This document shows, in pieces, positions 15,888 through 24,754 of a stretch of DNA of 64,000 bases (positions are counted from its first letter, which is position 1; each line of letters opens with the position of its first letter). The notes under the pieces are model-generated. The model saw only the letters and a list, made by a program, of their open reading frames with translations. It searched no databases and was not told the origin of the DNA. Source of the stretch: Streptomyces sp. Lineage in GTDB: Bacteria > Actinomycetota > Actinomycetes > Streptomycetales > Streptomycetaceae. Location of the stretch: NCBI RefSeq assembly GCF_031181705.1, contig NZ_JAPSKN010000014.1, positions 1 through 64,000 on the forward strand, given 5' to 3'. The translations under genes were made by a program, and so were the position numbers.

Positions 15888-16846
15888 GCCCGTTCCACCT
15901 GACCCGCACGCTGCCCGGGGACGCCACGGAGGCCGCGCTGCGCGCCGACGTCCACCGGGGTCTGACCGGCCGCCCCAAGACGCTGCCGCCCAAGTGGTTC
16001 TACGACGCGCACGGCAGCGACCTGTTCGAGCGGATCACCGAACTGCCCGAGTACTACCCGACCCGCGCCGAACGGGAGATCCTCCTCGCCCGCTCCGGCG
16101 CCATCGCCGCGGCGACCGGCGCCCGCACCCTGGTCGAGCTGGGCTCCGGCTCCTCCGACAAGACGCGGCACCTGCTGGACGCCCTGACGGACCTGCGCAC
16201 ATACGTCCCGGTCGACGTCAGCGGCAGTGCCCTCACCCAGGCCGGGCAGGCGCTCGCCGCCGAGCGGCCCGGGCTGGACGTGCACGCGCTGATCGCCGAC
16301 TTCACGGCGGAGCTGACGCTGCCGGACACGCCGGGACCCCGGCTGGTGGCGTTCCTCGGCGGCACCATCGGCAACCTGCTGCCCGCCGAGCGCGCCGCGT
16401 TCCTGGCCGCCGTACGCGCCCTGCTCACCCCGGGCGACGCGCTGCTGCTCGGCACGGACCTGGTCAAGGACGAGGAAGTCCTGGTCCGGGCCTACGACGA
16501 CGCCGCCGGGGTGACGGCCGCGTTCAACAAGAACGTGCTGACCGTGATCAACCGGGAGCTGGGCGCCGACTTCGAGCCCGGCGCGTTCGACCACGTGGCC
16601 CTGTGGGACGCCGGGCACGAGTGGATCGAGATGCGGCTGCGCTCCCGTACGGCGCAGACGGTGAAGGTGCCGGCGCTCGGCCTCGCCGTCGACTTCGCGG
16701 CGGGCGAGGAACTGCGCACCGAGGTCTCGGCGAAGTTCCGGCGGGAGGGCGTGCGCGCCGAACTGTCCGCGGCGGCCCTGGACCTGACCCACTGGTGGAC
16801 GGACGGCGCGGGCCGGTTCGCGCTGTCGCTGAGCGTGGCGCGCTGA
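15884..16846 (+). CDS. egtD: L-histidine N(alpha)-methyltransferase EgtD
   Basis: 320 residues. EgtD trimethylates histidine with SAM to give hercynine, the first committed step. Seen: PPKWFYDAHGSDLFERITELPEYYPTRAE typical of the N-terminal domain, SAM loop TLVELGSGSSDKTRHLL, FLGGTIGNLLP and AFNKNVLTVINREL. GTG at 15884 has GAAGGAG upstream and overlaps the egtC stop. It is the last gene of the operon; no egtE (C-S lyase) follows, so that step must be encoded elsewhere or done by a general PLP enzyme. Confidence 0.95.
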   Translation: MSPFHLTRTLPGDATEAALRADVHRGLTGRPKTLPPKWFYDAHGSDLFERITELPEYYPTRAEREILLARSGAIAAATGARTLVELGSGSSDKTRHLLDALTDLRTYVPVDVSGSALTQAGQALAAERPGLDVHALIADFTAELTLPDTPGPRLVAFLGGTIGNLLPAERAAFLAAVRALLTPGDALLLGTDLVKDEEVLVRAYDDAAGVTAAFNKNVLTVINRELGADFEPGAFDHVALWDAGHEWIEMRLRSRTAQTVKVPALGLAVDFAAGEELRTEVSAKFRREGVRAELSAAALDLTHWWTDGAGRFALSLSVAR

Positions 16847-16961
16847 CACCGCAGGGCCCCTGGACGGCGGCGGGGCGGGGACGACGTCTCGCGCTTCGCC
16901 GCCGCGTGGGGCACGGTGGAGTGACGCGTGGCACACCGGTCACTCACGGAGGAGCAGCGGC

Positions 16962-17177
16962 ATGTCGAACCACACCTACCGGGTCACGGAGATCGTCGGC
17001 ACCTCGCCCGACGGCGTCGACCAGGCGATCCGCAACGGCATCGACCGGGCCTCGCAGACCCTGCGCAACCTGGACTGGTTCGAGGTGACGCAGGTGCGCG
17101 GCCAGCTGGAGGAGGGCCGGATCGCCCACTGGCAGGTGGGACTCAAGGTGGGCTTCCGGCTGGAGGGGTCCGAGTAG
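16962..17177 (+). CDS. Dodecin family flavin-binding protein
   Basis: 71-residue dodecin. The family forms hollow dodecamers that store flavin or CoA. Seen: TYRVTEIVGTSPDGVDQAIRNGIDRA, the conserved LRNLDWFEV (Trp stacks on flavin) and VGLKVGFRL. GGAGGAG is 8-9 bases before the ATG. It is on the same strand as egtD, 115 bp away; no terminator was seen between, so readthrough from egt is possible. Confidence 0.9.
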   Translation: MSNHTYRVTEIVGTSPDGVDQAIRNGIDRASQTLRNLDWFEVTQVRGQLEEGRIAHWQVGLKVGFRLEGSE

Positions 17178-17207
17178 CGCAGCCGGTCCACCGCACGGGT
17201 CCCGGTC

Positions 17208-17702
17208 TCAGGTGCGTCCTTCCCGCTCCTGCGCCGCCTTCATCTCGGCGGACCGGTCCGCCCAGTCGGCCCGTACGACGGTGAAGCCCGCGCGCCGGGC
17301 GTCCTCGCAGACCAGTTCGTCGTCGTCGACGAGGACGCGGACCTCGCGCGTGCGGGCGAGCCGCTTCAGGACCTCCAGCTTGGTGAACCGGGCGGGCCGG
17401 CGGTCGGCGTCCCGCCGCATGTACACGCGCCCCTCGGGCAGCCCCTGTGCGGCCAGCCAGTCCAGCGTGTCGCGCCGGCAGCGCTCGGGCCGCCCGGTGA
17501 GGTAGACGATCTCGCACTCCCGCGCGCTCTCCCCGACCAGCGCGATGCCCTCGGCCAGCGGCCCGTCCTGCGGCGCCGCGGCGAAGAACCCGTCCCAGTC
17601 CTTCGGCCTGCGCTCCAGGAAGCGCTGCCGGTGCGCGGTGTCGGCGAGGGTGTTGTCCAGGTCGAAGACGGCCAGCGGGGCCTTGCTGCGATCGTCGTTC
17701 AC
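17208..17702 (-). CDS. HAD-superfamily phosphatase (PNKP 3'-phosphatase-like)
   Basis: 164 residues. FDLDNTLADT is the DxDxT nucleophile motif of HAD phosphatases, EIVYLTGRPERCR carries motif II, KLEVLKRL motif III, and VLVDDDELVCEDARR the acidic motif IV. The short cap (DWDGFFAAAPQD) and overall length match the polynucleotide-kinase-type phosphatase subgroup. The substrate could be a nucleotide 3'-phosphate or a small metabolite. GTG at 17702 is chosen because it starts just before the first beta strand. An RlaP-like nucleotidyltransferase lies 3 kb away; a link is only a guess. Confidence 0.8.
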   Translation of the reverse strand: MNDDRSKAPLAVFDLDNTLADTAHRQRFLERRPKDWDGFFAAAPQDGPLAEGIALVGESARECEIVYLTGRPERCRRDTLDWLAAQGLPEGRVYMRRDADRRPARFTKLEVLKRLARTREVRVLVDDDELVCEDARRAGFTVVRADWADRSAEMKAAQEREGRT

Positions 17703-18177
17703 GCAGCCCAGCCTAGGCCCCCGGTCGCCGTCCCGGCCCCCGGCCCGCGTCGGTCCGCACCGGGCCGAGCCCGGTGGCGCATTTCGGCCAGCCTGGCCGG
17801 AGAAGCGATCCGGATCACTCGCCGCCCCGCCTTTTCCCGCAGGCCGTCGCGGGACCGTCCGTTGCGCGACCAGGCGTGAACGAGCCATGCGCGCGGGGCC
17901 ATTCATCCGCACGGTTGATGGCTCAAGCACGGCACTGACATACTCCGCTTCCAGCCTCGCCACCACCCGTGGCCGGGGCTGGTCGGGGATCTCCACACCG
18001 AGCCCCAGGCCGTATACGTGTTTCCGGGCAGCCAGTCGTCCCGGTTTCACGAACCCCCCACACAGCCCGCACCCCCACAGTGTCCCCGGCGTCCCTCCAC
18101 CCTGCGCGAAAAGCCGGGCGCGGCGCTGACTCGACGGGGTCGAGTGCGGGGCACGAAGCAGCGAAGAAGGTGCGCCT
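17703..18177. other. 475-bp divergent intergenic region
   Basis: Lies between the HAD gene (minus) and the symporter operon (plus). The minus strand has an uninterrupted reading frame with a somewhat protein-like stretch around 17930-18010, but third-position GC is clearly lower than in neighbours and no family was recognised. The part just before 18178 should hold the symporter promoter. Confidence 0.45.
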
Positions 18178-18627
18178 GTGCCCGAATTCCCACCGCGGCG
18201 GGACGACACTCCCCCCTTTCCGTATTCGCCCGTCGAACATACTCCGCGGTCCCGCATATCCGACCACCCGGAATTTCACTCTCTGCGTCGCGCACAGCGC
18301 CGGTTCGGCATCCGGGCGACGATCCTTTCGGTCGGCGGATTCCTGCTGTATGTACTGCTGTCGAGTTTCGTCCCCGCGGTGATGAACCAGCCCCTGTTCG
18401 GCCGTTGCACGATCGGACTCGGCCTGGGCCTCGGGCAGTTCGCCGTCATGGGCGTGACCGCCTGGTGCTATGTCCGGCACATGCGCACCCGGGTCGACCC
18501 GCTCGCCCGGGGCCTGCGCTCCCGACTGCAGCACGAGAACCAGAGCCGTCGCGCCCGGTCCGCCGCGCGGACCGCCGGGGCCGGCCGCCCGCTCCAGCCG
18601 GGCACCGGGGGGTTCCGCACGTGGTGA
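18178..18627 (+). CDS. DUF485 membrane protein (symporter partner)
   Basis: 149 residues with two membrane helices ([23 protein letters not shown] and [20 protein letters not shown]) followed by [13 protein letters not shown], the DUF485 signature. DUF485 proteins are encoded next to acetate/cation symporters and probably assist them. The N-terminal 40 residues are Pro-rich and cytoplasmic. GTG at 18178 with GAAGAAGG upstream. The TGA overlaps the start region of the symporter gene, so the pair is coupled. Confidence 0.85.
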   Translation: MPEFPPRRDDTPPFPYSPVEHTPRSRISDHPEFHSLRRAQRRFGIRATILSVGGFLLYVLLSSFVPAVMNQPLFGRCTIGLGLGLGQFAVMGVTAWCYVRHMRTRVDPLARGLRSRLQHENQSRRARSAARTAGAGRPLQPGTGGFRTW

Positions 18628-20216
18628 CGGCCGCCGCCATCGACGACCGCAGCCTGCAGCTGACGTTCGTCCTGTTCCTGACCGTGGTCGTGATCACCCT
18701 GTTCACGGCCCTGCTGACGGCTCCGCAGCGGGACGAGATCAGCGAGTTCTACCTCGGCAACCGCGCCATGTCGCCGCTGCGCAACGGCCTGGCCATGTGC
18801 GGCGACTACCTCTCCGCGGCGACGCTGCTGGGCAGCACCGGACTCGTCGCCCTGACGGGGTACGACGGGCTGATGTACCTGGGCGGCACCACCGTGGCGT
18901 GGATGATGGTGCTGTTGCTGATCGCCGAACCCCTGCACCGCACGGGCAGGTTCACGCTCGGCGACACGGTCGCGCTGCGCCTGCCCCGGCGGCAGCGGCC
19001 GGTGCGGGTCGCCCTGGCCGTGTGCGTCCTGGTCGTCACGACGCTCTACCTGGTGGCCCAGCTCGTCGGCAGCGTCGCGCTGCTGACGCAGTTCACCGGC
19101 GTGCCGAGCGGCACCACCCGCACCCTGTGCGTGGTCGTGATCGGCACCTTCGTGATCCTTTACGCATCCCTCGGCGGCATGCCCGGCGCGACGGTGATCC
19201 AGATCAGCAAGGCCGTGATGCTGGTGGTGGGCGTGCTGTTCACCGCGGGCTGGGTGCTGTACCACTTCCGCTGGAACCCGAACGCACTGCTTCAGCGGGC
19301 GTCCGAGCGCAGCGGATCCGGGCCGGGCTTCCTGGAACCCGGGCTGCGCTACGGCGGCACCGTCAGCAACAAGCTCGACTTCCTCAGCCTCGAACTGGCC
19401 ATCGTGCTCGGTCTCGCCGCCCTTCCGCACGTGCTGATGCGCCTGCTCGCCCCGCGCAGGAGCGGCGTGCTGCGCTCCTCCGTGCTGTGGGCGATCGGCC
19501 TGGTCGGCGCGGTCTGCTTCGGCGCCGGCATCCTCGGCCTCGGCGCCACCGCGCTGCTCGGCCAGGAGACCCTCGTGAGCACCGACCGCACCGGCAACTC
19601 CGCCGTGCTGCTGCTCGCCCACGAGCTGGGCGGCAGTGTGCTCACCGCGCTGCTGACCTGCCTGGCGTATCTGACCCTGCTGGCGGTGGCGGTCGGCCTC
19701 ACCCTGGCCGCGGCCTCGTCCCTGGCGCACGACCTGTACAGCGAGGTGATCCGCAAGGGCCGGGCGACCGAGACGGAGGAACTGACCGTGGCCCGGCTGT
19801 CCGGGGCGGTCATCGGGATCCTCGGCATCCTGCTCGCGCTGGTCGCCTGGGGCGCCAACACCGCGACGCTCGCCTTCCTGGCCTTCGCCATCGCCGCGTC
19901 CGCGATCCTGCCGACGATCGTCTACACCCTGTTCTGGCGGCGCTTCTCGGCCGGGGGAGCCCTGCTCAGCCTCTACGGCGGCCTGCTCTGCTCCGTCCTG
20001 CTGGCGGCGTTCTCCCCGGTGGTCTCCGCCGCTCCGGGTTCGTTCTACCCGGACGCGGACTTCGCCTGGTTCCCGTTGCAGAACCCGGGCATCGTCTCCA
20101 TTCCCGCCGGTTTCCTCCTGGGCTGGCTCGGCACGGTGCTGGACAAGGGTCCGGCGGAGGAGGCCGGGACGCACGAGGCGTTCGAGGTGCGGATGCTCGT
20201 GGGCGCCGACGACTGA
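18621..20216 (+). CDS. Sodium:solute symporter, ActP-type (acetate/cation)
   Basis: 531-residue SSSF-family transporter with about 13 predicted membrane helices. Seen: [34 protein letters not shown] (family N-terminal signature), [13 protein letters not shown] and [22 protein letters not shown]. The pairing with DUF485 points to acetate or another short monocarboxylate (inferred). Start choice: GTG 18621 lies 8 bases after GGGGGG; GTG 18624 overlaps the preceding stop as GTGA and is equally possible. Confidence 0.88.
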   Translation: MVTAAAIDDRSLQLTFVLFLTVVVITLFTALLTAPQRDEISEFYLGNRAMSPLRNGLAMCGDYLSAATLLGSTGLVALTGYDGLMYLGGTTVAWMMVLLLIAEPLHRTGRFTLGDTVALRLPRRQRPVRVALAVCVLVVTTLYLVAQLVGSVALLTQFTGVPSGTTRTLCVVVIGTFVILYASLGGMPGATVIQISKAVMLVVGVLFTAGWVLYHFRWNPNALLQRASERSGSGPGFLEPGLRYGGTVSNKLDFLSLELAIVLGLAALPHVLMRLLAPRRSGVLRSSVLWAIGLVGAVCFGAGILGLGATALLGQETLVSTDRTGNSAVLLLAHELGGSVLTALLTCLAYLTLLAVAVGLTLAAASSLAHDLYSEVIRKGRATETEELTVARLSGAVIGILGILLALVAWGANTATLAFLAFAIAASAILPTIVYTLFWRRFSAGGALLSLYGGLLCSVLLAAFSPVVSAAPGSFYPDADFAWFPLQNPGIVSIPAGFLLGWLGTVLDKGPAEEAGTHEAFEVRMLVGADD

Positions 20217-20268
20217 CACGGACACCGCGCGGAACGGCGGCCGGGTGCACCGGGACGCAGATTGTTAA

Positions 20269-20283
20269 TGGGATCCATTTTCA
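20269..20283 (+). promoter_or_regulatory. Probable Zur box before the L32 paralogue
   Basis: TGGGATCCATTTTCA matches 10 of 15 positions of the actinobacterial Zur palindrome TGAAAATGATTTTCA, with an intact right half; a wider repeat AATGG-N3-CCATT covers 20267-20279. It is 37 bp upstream of rpmF2 and AT-rich against its surroundings. Cys-less ribosomal paralogues are commonly derepressed under zinc shortage by Zur. Confidence 0.6.
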
Positions 20284-20320
20284 TGTAGCGTCTCGGTGCC
20301 GTCCACCGAGGAGGAGTCCC

Positions 20321-20491
20321 ATGGCTGTCCCGAAGCGGAAGATGTCCCGCAGCAACACCCGTCACCGCCGCGCCCAGTGGAAGGCGGCGACGCCGGCGCT
20401 GGTCCCGGTCACCGTCGACGGCGTCCGGCACCTCGTCCCGCAGCACCTGGTCAGGGCCTACGAGCGCGGCCTGCTACGCCCCGAGGGCTGA
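20321..20491 (+). CDS. rpmF2: Zinc-independent 50S ribosomal protein L32 paralogue
   Basis: 56-residue bL32: [20 protein letters not shown] is the family N-terminus. The usual CxxC...C zinc ribbon is absent; no Cys occurs anywhere, so this is the C-minus form that replaces zinc-binding L32 when zinc is short. GAGGAGG lies 7 bases before the ATG. The Zur-like box upstream supports this regulation. Its last 18 bp overlap the 3' end of the convergent nucleotidyltransferase gene. Confidence 0.93.
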   Translation: MAVPKRKMSRSNTRHRRAQWKAATPALVPVTVDGVRHLVPQHLVRAYERGLLRPEG

Positions 20492-21181
20492 GCCCGCCGC
20501 CGTGTAGAACCGCGCGCGGACCCGGTGCAGCCAGGCCTCCACCGGAGCCTCGTCGGGCTCCTCCGGCAGCACCGTGGGTCCCGCCCGGAAGGCTTCCTCG
20601 TACCGCTCCAGCAGCGACCCGGCGGCCGACGGGTCGGCGGCGACGCGCTCGCCGAAGGCGTGGTACTCCGCCGGGTCCTCGACGCGGACCGTCAGCCGCC
20701 CGGTGGTGTACAGCTGCAGGCCCTGCTCGCACAGCCGCTTCAGGTGCCGCGCGTGCTTCGCGGTGCGCCTGCGGGTGTCCGCGGAGAACGAGCCGTCGCC
20801 GCGGGCCTCCAGCCGCCGGAACTGCCGGGTGGCGTAACCGAGATAGGCGTCCCGCACGCGCCGGGCGGACAGGAAGGCGGTCCGTATGCCGATGAGCTCG
20901 TCACCGAGCGGGGTCCGCACCTCGTACAGGTCCTGAGGGAGCCACACCAGCTCCATCGCCGTCGGGTTGCCGCCCAGCGCCAGCCGGCACCACTTGGCGG
21001 CCTCGTGCAGCGTGCGGTCCGGTGCCGTGCTGACGTGGGACTCCCTGGGCCGGTGCAGGCCGTGCAGCTGGGCCGTGGGCGCGGCGAACAGACCGAGGCG
21101 GTCGATGTCGGATCCCTCGCGGGCGAGTCCGTAGGCGGTCGATCCGACGATGCCGCACAGCAGGACGTTGGGGACGGTCAC
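20474..21181 (-). CDS. RlaP-like nucleotidyltransferase-domain protein
   Basis: 235 residues. The N-terminus has the minimal nucleotidyltransferase motif [15 protein letters not shown] (GS plus two Asp of the metal site). The helical C-terminal part with [16 protein letters not shown] and [16 protein letters not shown] fits the PF10127 (RlaP) group, named for association with RNA-ligase/PNK repair genes. The Asp in SDIDRLGLF are intact, so it should be active. GTG at 21181 with GAAAGGCGG upstream. It stands alone, convergent with rpmF2 (18-bp overlap). Substrate unknown. Confidence 0.8.
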   Translation of the reverse strand: MTVPNVLLCGIVGSTAYGLAREGSDIDRLGLFAAPTAQLHGLHRPRESHVSTAPDRTLHEAAKWCRLALGGNPTAMELVWLPQDLYEVRTPLGDELIGIRTAFLSARRVRDAYLGYATRQFRRLEARGDGSFSADTRRRTAKHARHLKRLCEQGLQLYTTGRLTVRVEDPAEYHAFGERVAADPSAAGSLLERYEEAFRAGPTVLPEEPDEAPVEAWLHRVRARFYTAAGSALGA

Positions 21182-21312
21182 GGGCGGCCGCCTTTCGCTT
21201 CCGGGTTCCCGGACATTGTCGTGACCTGGGCGAACGCGGTCATCCGAATATCCGGCGGCGCTGCCGGTGCGGCGACGGAATACCGGCGGCCCCGCGCGGC
21301 GTAGAACCTCGT

Positions 21313-22299
21313 ATGGAACCCGTGCGCCTGTCCGTCCTCGACCGCTCCCGCACCCGCGAGGGGCACACCCACCCCGAGGCGCTGCGCGACACGGTGCGAC
21401 TGGCACGGGAACTGGAGGCGCTCGGCTACCACCGGGTGTGGGTGTCGGAGCACCACGGCGTCCCCGGGGTCGCCGGTTCCGCGCCGACCGTGCTGGCCGC
21501 GGCGGTGGCGGCCGCGACCCGCACGATCCGGGTCGGCACGGGCGGGGTGATGCTGCCCAACCACCGGCCACTGGTCGTGGCCGAGCAGTTCGGGGTGCTG
21601 GAGTCGCTCTTTCCCGGGCGGATCGACATGGGCCTCGGCCGCTCCGTCGGCTTCACCGACGGGGTGCGCAAGGCCCTCGGCCGCGACAAGGGCGACGCCG
21701 AGGACTTCGAGGCGCAGCTGCGGGAGCTGCTGGGCTGGTTCGGGGGCACCTCCCCCACCGGGGTGCACGCCCGCCCGGCCGAAGGGCTGACCGTGCCGCC
21801 GTTCGTCCTGGCCATGGGCGAGGGCGCCGGCATCGCGGCCCGACTCGGCCTGCCCCTGGTCATCGGCGACCTGCGCAACCGGGACAGGATGCGGCGCGGC
21901 ATCGACCACTACCGCGAGCACTTCCGCCCCTCACCCTGGGCGCCGGAACCGTACGTCGTCGTCTCCGGCACGGTCGCCGTGGCCGCCACCCCCGAACAGG
22001 CCCGGCGGCTGCTGATCCCGGAGGCCTGGTCGATGGCGTACTCGCGCACCCACGGCACCTTCCCGCCCCTGCCGCCCGCCGAGCGCGTCGAGGCGCTCAC
22101 CCTCACCGGCAAGGAGCGCGACTTCTACGAGGCCGGGCTCGCCGGGCACATCGCCGGCACCGAGGAGCAGGTCGCGCACGAGCTGCAGACCCTGCTGAAG
22201 GAGACCGGGGCGCAGGAGGTCCTGGTCACCACCAGCACCTACGACCGCGAGGCCCTGCTGGACTCCTACCGGCGGCTGGCCGCGATCACCTCCGGTTAG
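21313..22299 (+). CDS. LLM-class flavin-dependent oxidoreductase (MsnO8-like)
   Basis: 328-residue bacterial-luciferase-like TIM barrel. Seen: RLSVLDRS at strand 1, RVWVSEHHGVPGVAGSAPTVLAAA, RIRVGTGGVMLPNH (as TIRVGTGG) and DMGLGRSVGF, as in the MsnO8/YhbW branch that uses reduced FMN. The substrate cannot be predicted. It lies 11 bp before the UvrA-like gene, probably in one operon. Confidence 0.88.
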   Translation: MEPVRLSVLDRSRTREGHTHPEALRDTVRLARELEALGYHRVWVSEHHGVPGVAGSAPTVLAAAVAAATRTIRVGTGGVMLPNHRPLVVAEQFGVLESLFPGRIDMGLGRSVGFTDGVRKALGRDKGDAEDFEAQLRELLGWFGGTSPTGVHARPAEGLTVPPFVLAMGEGAGIAARLGLPLVIGDLRNRDRMRRGIDHYREHFRPSPWAPEPYVVVSGTVAVAATPEQARRLLIPEAWSMAYSRTHGTFPPLPPAERVEALTLTGKERDFYEAGLAGHIAGTEEQVAHELQTLLKETGAQEVLVTTSTYDREALLDSYRRLAAITSG

Positions 22300-22310
22300 A
22301 GTCGGTGCCC

Positions 22311-24659
22311 ATGCACGACCCCGATGACGCCCCCGACCCGTACGTCCGTGTTCGAGGAGCCCGCGAGCACAATCTGCGCGGGGTGGACGTCGACGTCCCG
22401 CGCAACGCGCTGGCCGTGTTCACCGGCGTGTCCGGCTCGGGGAAGTCGTCCCTGGCGTTCGGCACGATCTACGCCGAGGCGCAGCGGCGCTACTTCGAGT
22501 CCGTCGCGCCGTACGCGCGCCGGCTGATCCACCAGGTCGGCGCGCCGAAGGTGGGGGAGATCACCGGTCTGCCCCCGGCCGTGTCGCTCCAGCAGCAGCG
22601 CGCGGCACCCACCTCGCGCTCCTCGGTCGGCACGGTCACCAACCTCTCCAACTCGCTGCGCATGCTGTTCTCCCGGGCCGGCACCTATCCGCCCGGTGCG
22701 GGGCGGCTCGACTCCGACGCCTTCTCGCCCAACACGGCGGCCGGGGCCTGCCCGGAGTGCCACGGGCTCGGGCGGGTGCACCGGACGACCGAGGAGTCGC
22801 TGGTGCCCGACCCGTCGCTGTCGATCCGCGAGGGCGCGATCGCCGCGTGGCCGGGGGCCTGGCAGGGCAAGAACCTGCGGGACGTCCTGGACGCGCTCGG
22901 GTACGACGTGGACCGGCCGTGGCGGGAGCTGCCCGCCGAGCAGCGCGAGTGGATCCTCTTCACCGACGAGCAGCCGGTGGTCACCGTTCACCCGGTGCGG
23001 GACGCCGACCGTATCCAGCGGCCCTACCAGGGCACGTACATGAGCGCCCGGCGCTATGTGATGAAGACCTTCGCGGACTCCAAGAGCCCCACCCTGCGGG
23101 CGAAGGCCGAGCGGTTCCTCACCAGTGCCCCCTGTCCGGCCTGCGGCGGCAGCCGGCTGCGGCCCGAGGCCCTGGCGGTGACCTTCGGCGGCCGGACCAT
23201 CGCCGAGCTGGCGGCCGTGCCGCTGGTGGAGCTGGCCGCCCTCCTCGACGCGACGTCAAAGACGGCCCGGGTCCTGACCGACGACCTGAAGTCCCGTATC
23301 GCACCGGTCGTGGAACTGGGTCTCGGCTACCTCGGCCTGGACCGCCCCACCCCCACCCTCTCGGCGGGCGAACTGCAGCGCCTGCGCCTGGCCACCCTGC
23401 TGCGCTCCGGCCTGTTCGGGGTGGTCTACGTGCTGGACGAGCCGTCGGCCGGGCTGCACCCGGCGGACACCGAGGCACTGGTCACGGTGCTGGAGCGGCT
23501 GAAGCGCGCCGGGAACTCGGTGTTCGTCGTGGAGCACCACCTGGACGTCGTACGCGGTGCCGACTGGCTGGTGGACGTGGGCCCGGGCGCGGGCGAGCAC
23601 GGCGGGCGGGTGCTGCACAGCGGCCCCGTGGCCGCCCTGGCCGGTGTCGAGGAGTCGGCCACCGCCCGTTACCTCTTCGACCGCTCCCCCGCCCCCACCC
23701 GGGAGGTCCGCACCCCGAAGGGATGGCTGAGGACCGGTCCCGTCACCCGGCACAACCTGCGCGGGGTGAGCGCCGCTTTCCCGCTCGGCGCGTTCACCGC
23801 GGTCACCGGCGTGTCCGGTTCCGGCAAGTCCACACTCATCGGCGAGATCACGGAGGAGACGGCGGGGGTGGGCCGGCTGGTCTCGGTCGACCAGAAGCCC
23901 ATCGGCCGCACGCCGCGCTCGAACCTCGCCACCTACACCGGCCTGTTCGACGTGGTGCGCGAGGTGTTCGCGGCCACCGACGGAGCCCGGGAACGCGGCT
24001 TCGGCGTCGGCCGGTTCTCCTTCAACGTGGCCGGCGGGCGGTGCGAGACATGCCAGGGTGAGGGGTTCGTCAGCGTGGAGCTGCTGTTCCTGCCCAGCAC
24101 GTACGCACCCTGCCCGGACTGCGGCGGGGCCCGGTACAACGCCGGGACGCTGGAGGTGACGTACCGGGGGCGGAACATCGCGCAGGTGCTGGACCTGACG
24201 GTGCGGAGCGCGGCGGAGTTCTTCGCGGACACCCCGGCCGTGGCGCGCAGCCTCGGCACGCTGCTCGACGTGGGCCTCGGCTACCTGCGGCTGGGCCAGC
24301 CCGCGACGGAGCTGTCGGGCGGCGAGGCGCAGCGCGTCAAGCTGGCGAGCGAACTGCAGCGCGGCCGGCGCGGCCACACGCTCTACCTCCTCGACGAGCC
24401 CACGACCGGCCTCCATCCGGCCGACGTGGACGTCCTGATGCGCCAGTTGCACGGCCTCGTGGACGCCGGGCACACCGTGATCGTGGTCGAGCACGACATG
24501 TCCGTCGTCGCGGGCGCGGACTGGGTGATCGACCTCGGGCCCGGCGGGGGAGACGAGGGCGGCCGCATCGTGGTGGCGGGCCCGCCGGCCCAGGTGGCCC
24601 GCTCGGCGGAGAGCCGGACGGCGCCGTATCTGTCCCGCACGCTGTCCGGGATCCGCTGA
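22311..24659 (+). CDS. Short UvrA-like ABC ATPase
   Basis: 782 residues with two ABC ATPase units: Walker A GVSGSGKSSLAFGT and later GVSGSGKSTLIGE; signature LSAGELQRLRLA and LSGGEAQRVKLA; Walker B VVYVLDEPSAGLHP and LYLLDEPTTGLHP. Zinc-ligand Cys pairs occur as CPECHGLG, CPACGGSR, CETCQGEGF and CPDCGG. It is shorter than housekeeping UvrA (about 950-1000) and appears to lack the UvrB-binding insert, as in the UvrA2/drug-resistance branch. It may act on DNA or protect against DNA-binding drugs rather than in standard excision repair. The ATG lies 11 bp after the oxidoreductase stop. Confidence 0.87.
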   Translation: MHDPDDAPDPYVRVRGAREHNLRGVDVDVPRNALAVFTGVSGSGKSSLAFGTIYAEAQRRYFESVAPYARRLIHQVGAPKVGEITGLPPAVSLQQQRAAPTSRSSVGTVTNLSNSLRMLFSRAGTYPPGAGRLDSDAFSPNTAAGACPECHGLGRVHRTTEESLVPDPSLSIREGAIAAWPGAWQGKNLRDVLDALGYDVDRPWRELPAEQREWILFTDEQPVVTVHPVRDADRIQRPYQGTYMSARRYVMKTFADSKSPTLRAKAERFLTSAPCPACGGSRLRPEALAVTFGGRTIAELAAVPLVELAALLDATSKTARVLTDDLKSRIAPVVELGLGYLGLDRPTPTLSAGELQRLRLATLLRSGLFGVVYVLDEPSAGLHPADTEALVTVLERLKRAGNSVFVVEHHLDVVRGADWLVDVGPGAGEHGGRVLHSGPVAALAGVEESATARYLFDRSPAPTREVRTPKGWLRTGPVTRHNLRGVSAAFPLGAFTAVTGVSGSGKSTLIGEITEETAGVGRLVSVDQKPIGRTPRSNLATYTGLFDVVREVFAATDGARERGFGVGRFSFNVAGGRCETCQGEGFVSVELLFLPSTYAPCPDCGGARYNAGTLEVTYRGRNIAQVLDLTVRSAAEFFADTPAVARSLGTLLDVGLGYLRLGQPATELSGGEAQRVKLASELQRGRRGHTLYLLDEPTTGLHPADVDVLMRQLHGLVDAGHTVIVVEHDMSVVAGADWVIDLGPGGGDEGGRIVVAGPPAQVARSAESRTAPYLSRTLSGIR

Positions 24660-24676
24660 GACGACCGCACGTCTGC

Positions 24677-24696
24677 CGCGGGTGGGTGCACCCGCG
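24677..24696 (+). terminator. Short hairpin after the UvrA-like gene
   Basis: CGCGGGTG-GGTG-CACCCGCG, 8-bp stem with a 4-nt loop between the convergent genes ending at 24659 and 24755. Confidence 0.5.
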
Positions 24697-24754
24697 CGTC
24701 CCACGGCGCCCGCCGGGTGAGCCGGCCCCGGCACCCCGGCCCGGACGGCTCGCG

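Noticed and set aside
17923..18060. Minus-strand frame with a protein-like stretch (GLGLGVEIPDQPRPRVVAR)
   Set aside because: Third-position GC is markedly below the neighbours, there is no ribosome site, and no family was recognised; treated as intergenic.
21267..22310. Plus-strand frame extending the UvrA-like gene upstream by about 350 codons
   Set aside because: It overlaps the luciferase-like gene in another frame and is Arg/Gly/Pro-rich shadow sequence; UvrA similarity begins just after 22311.
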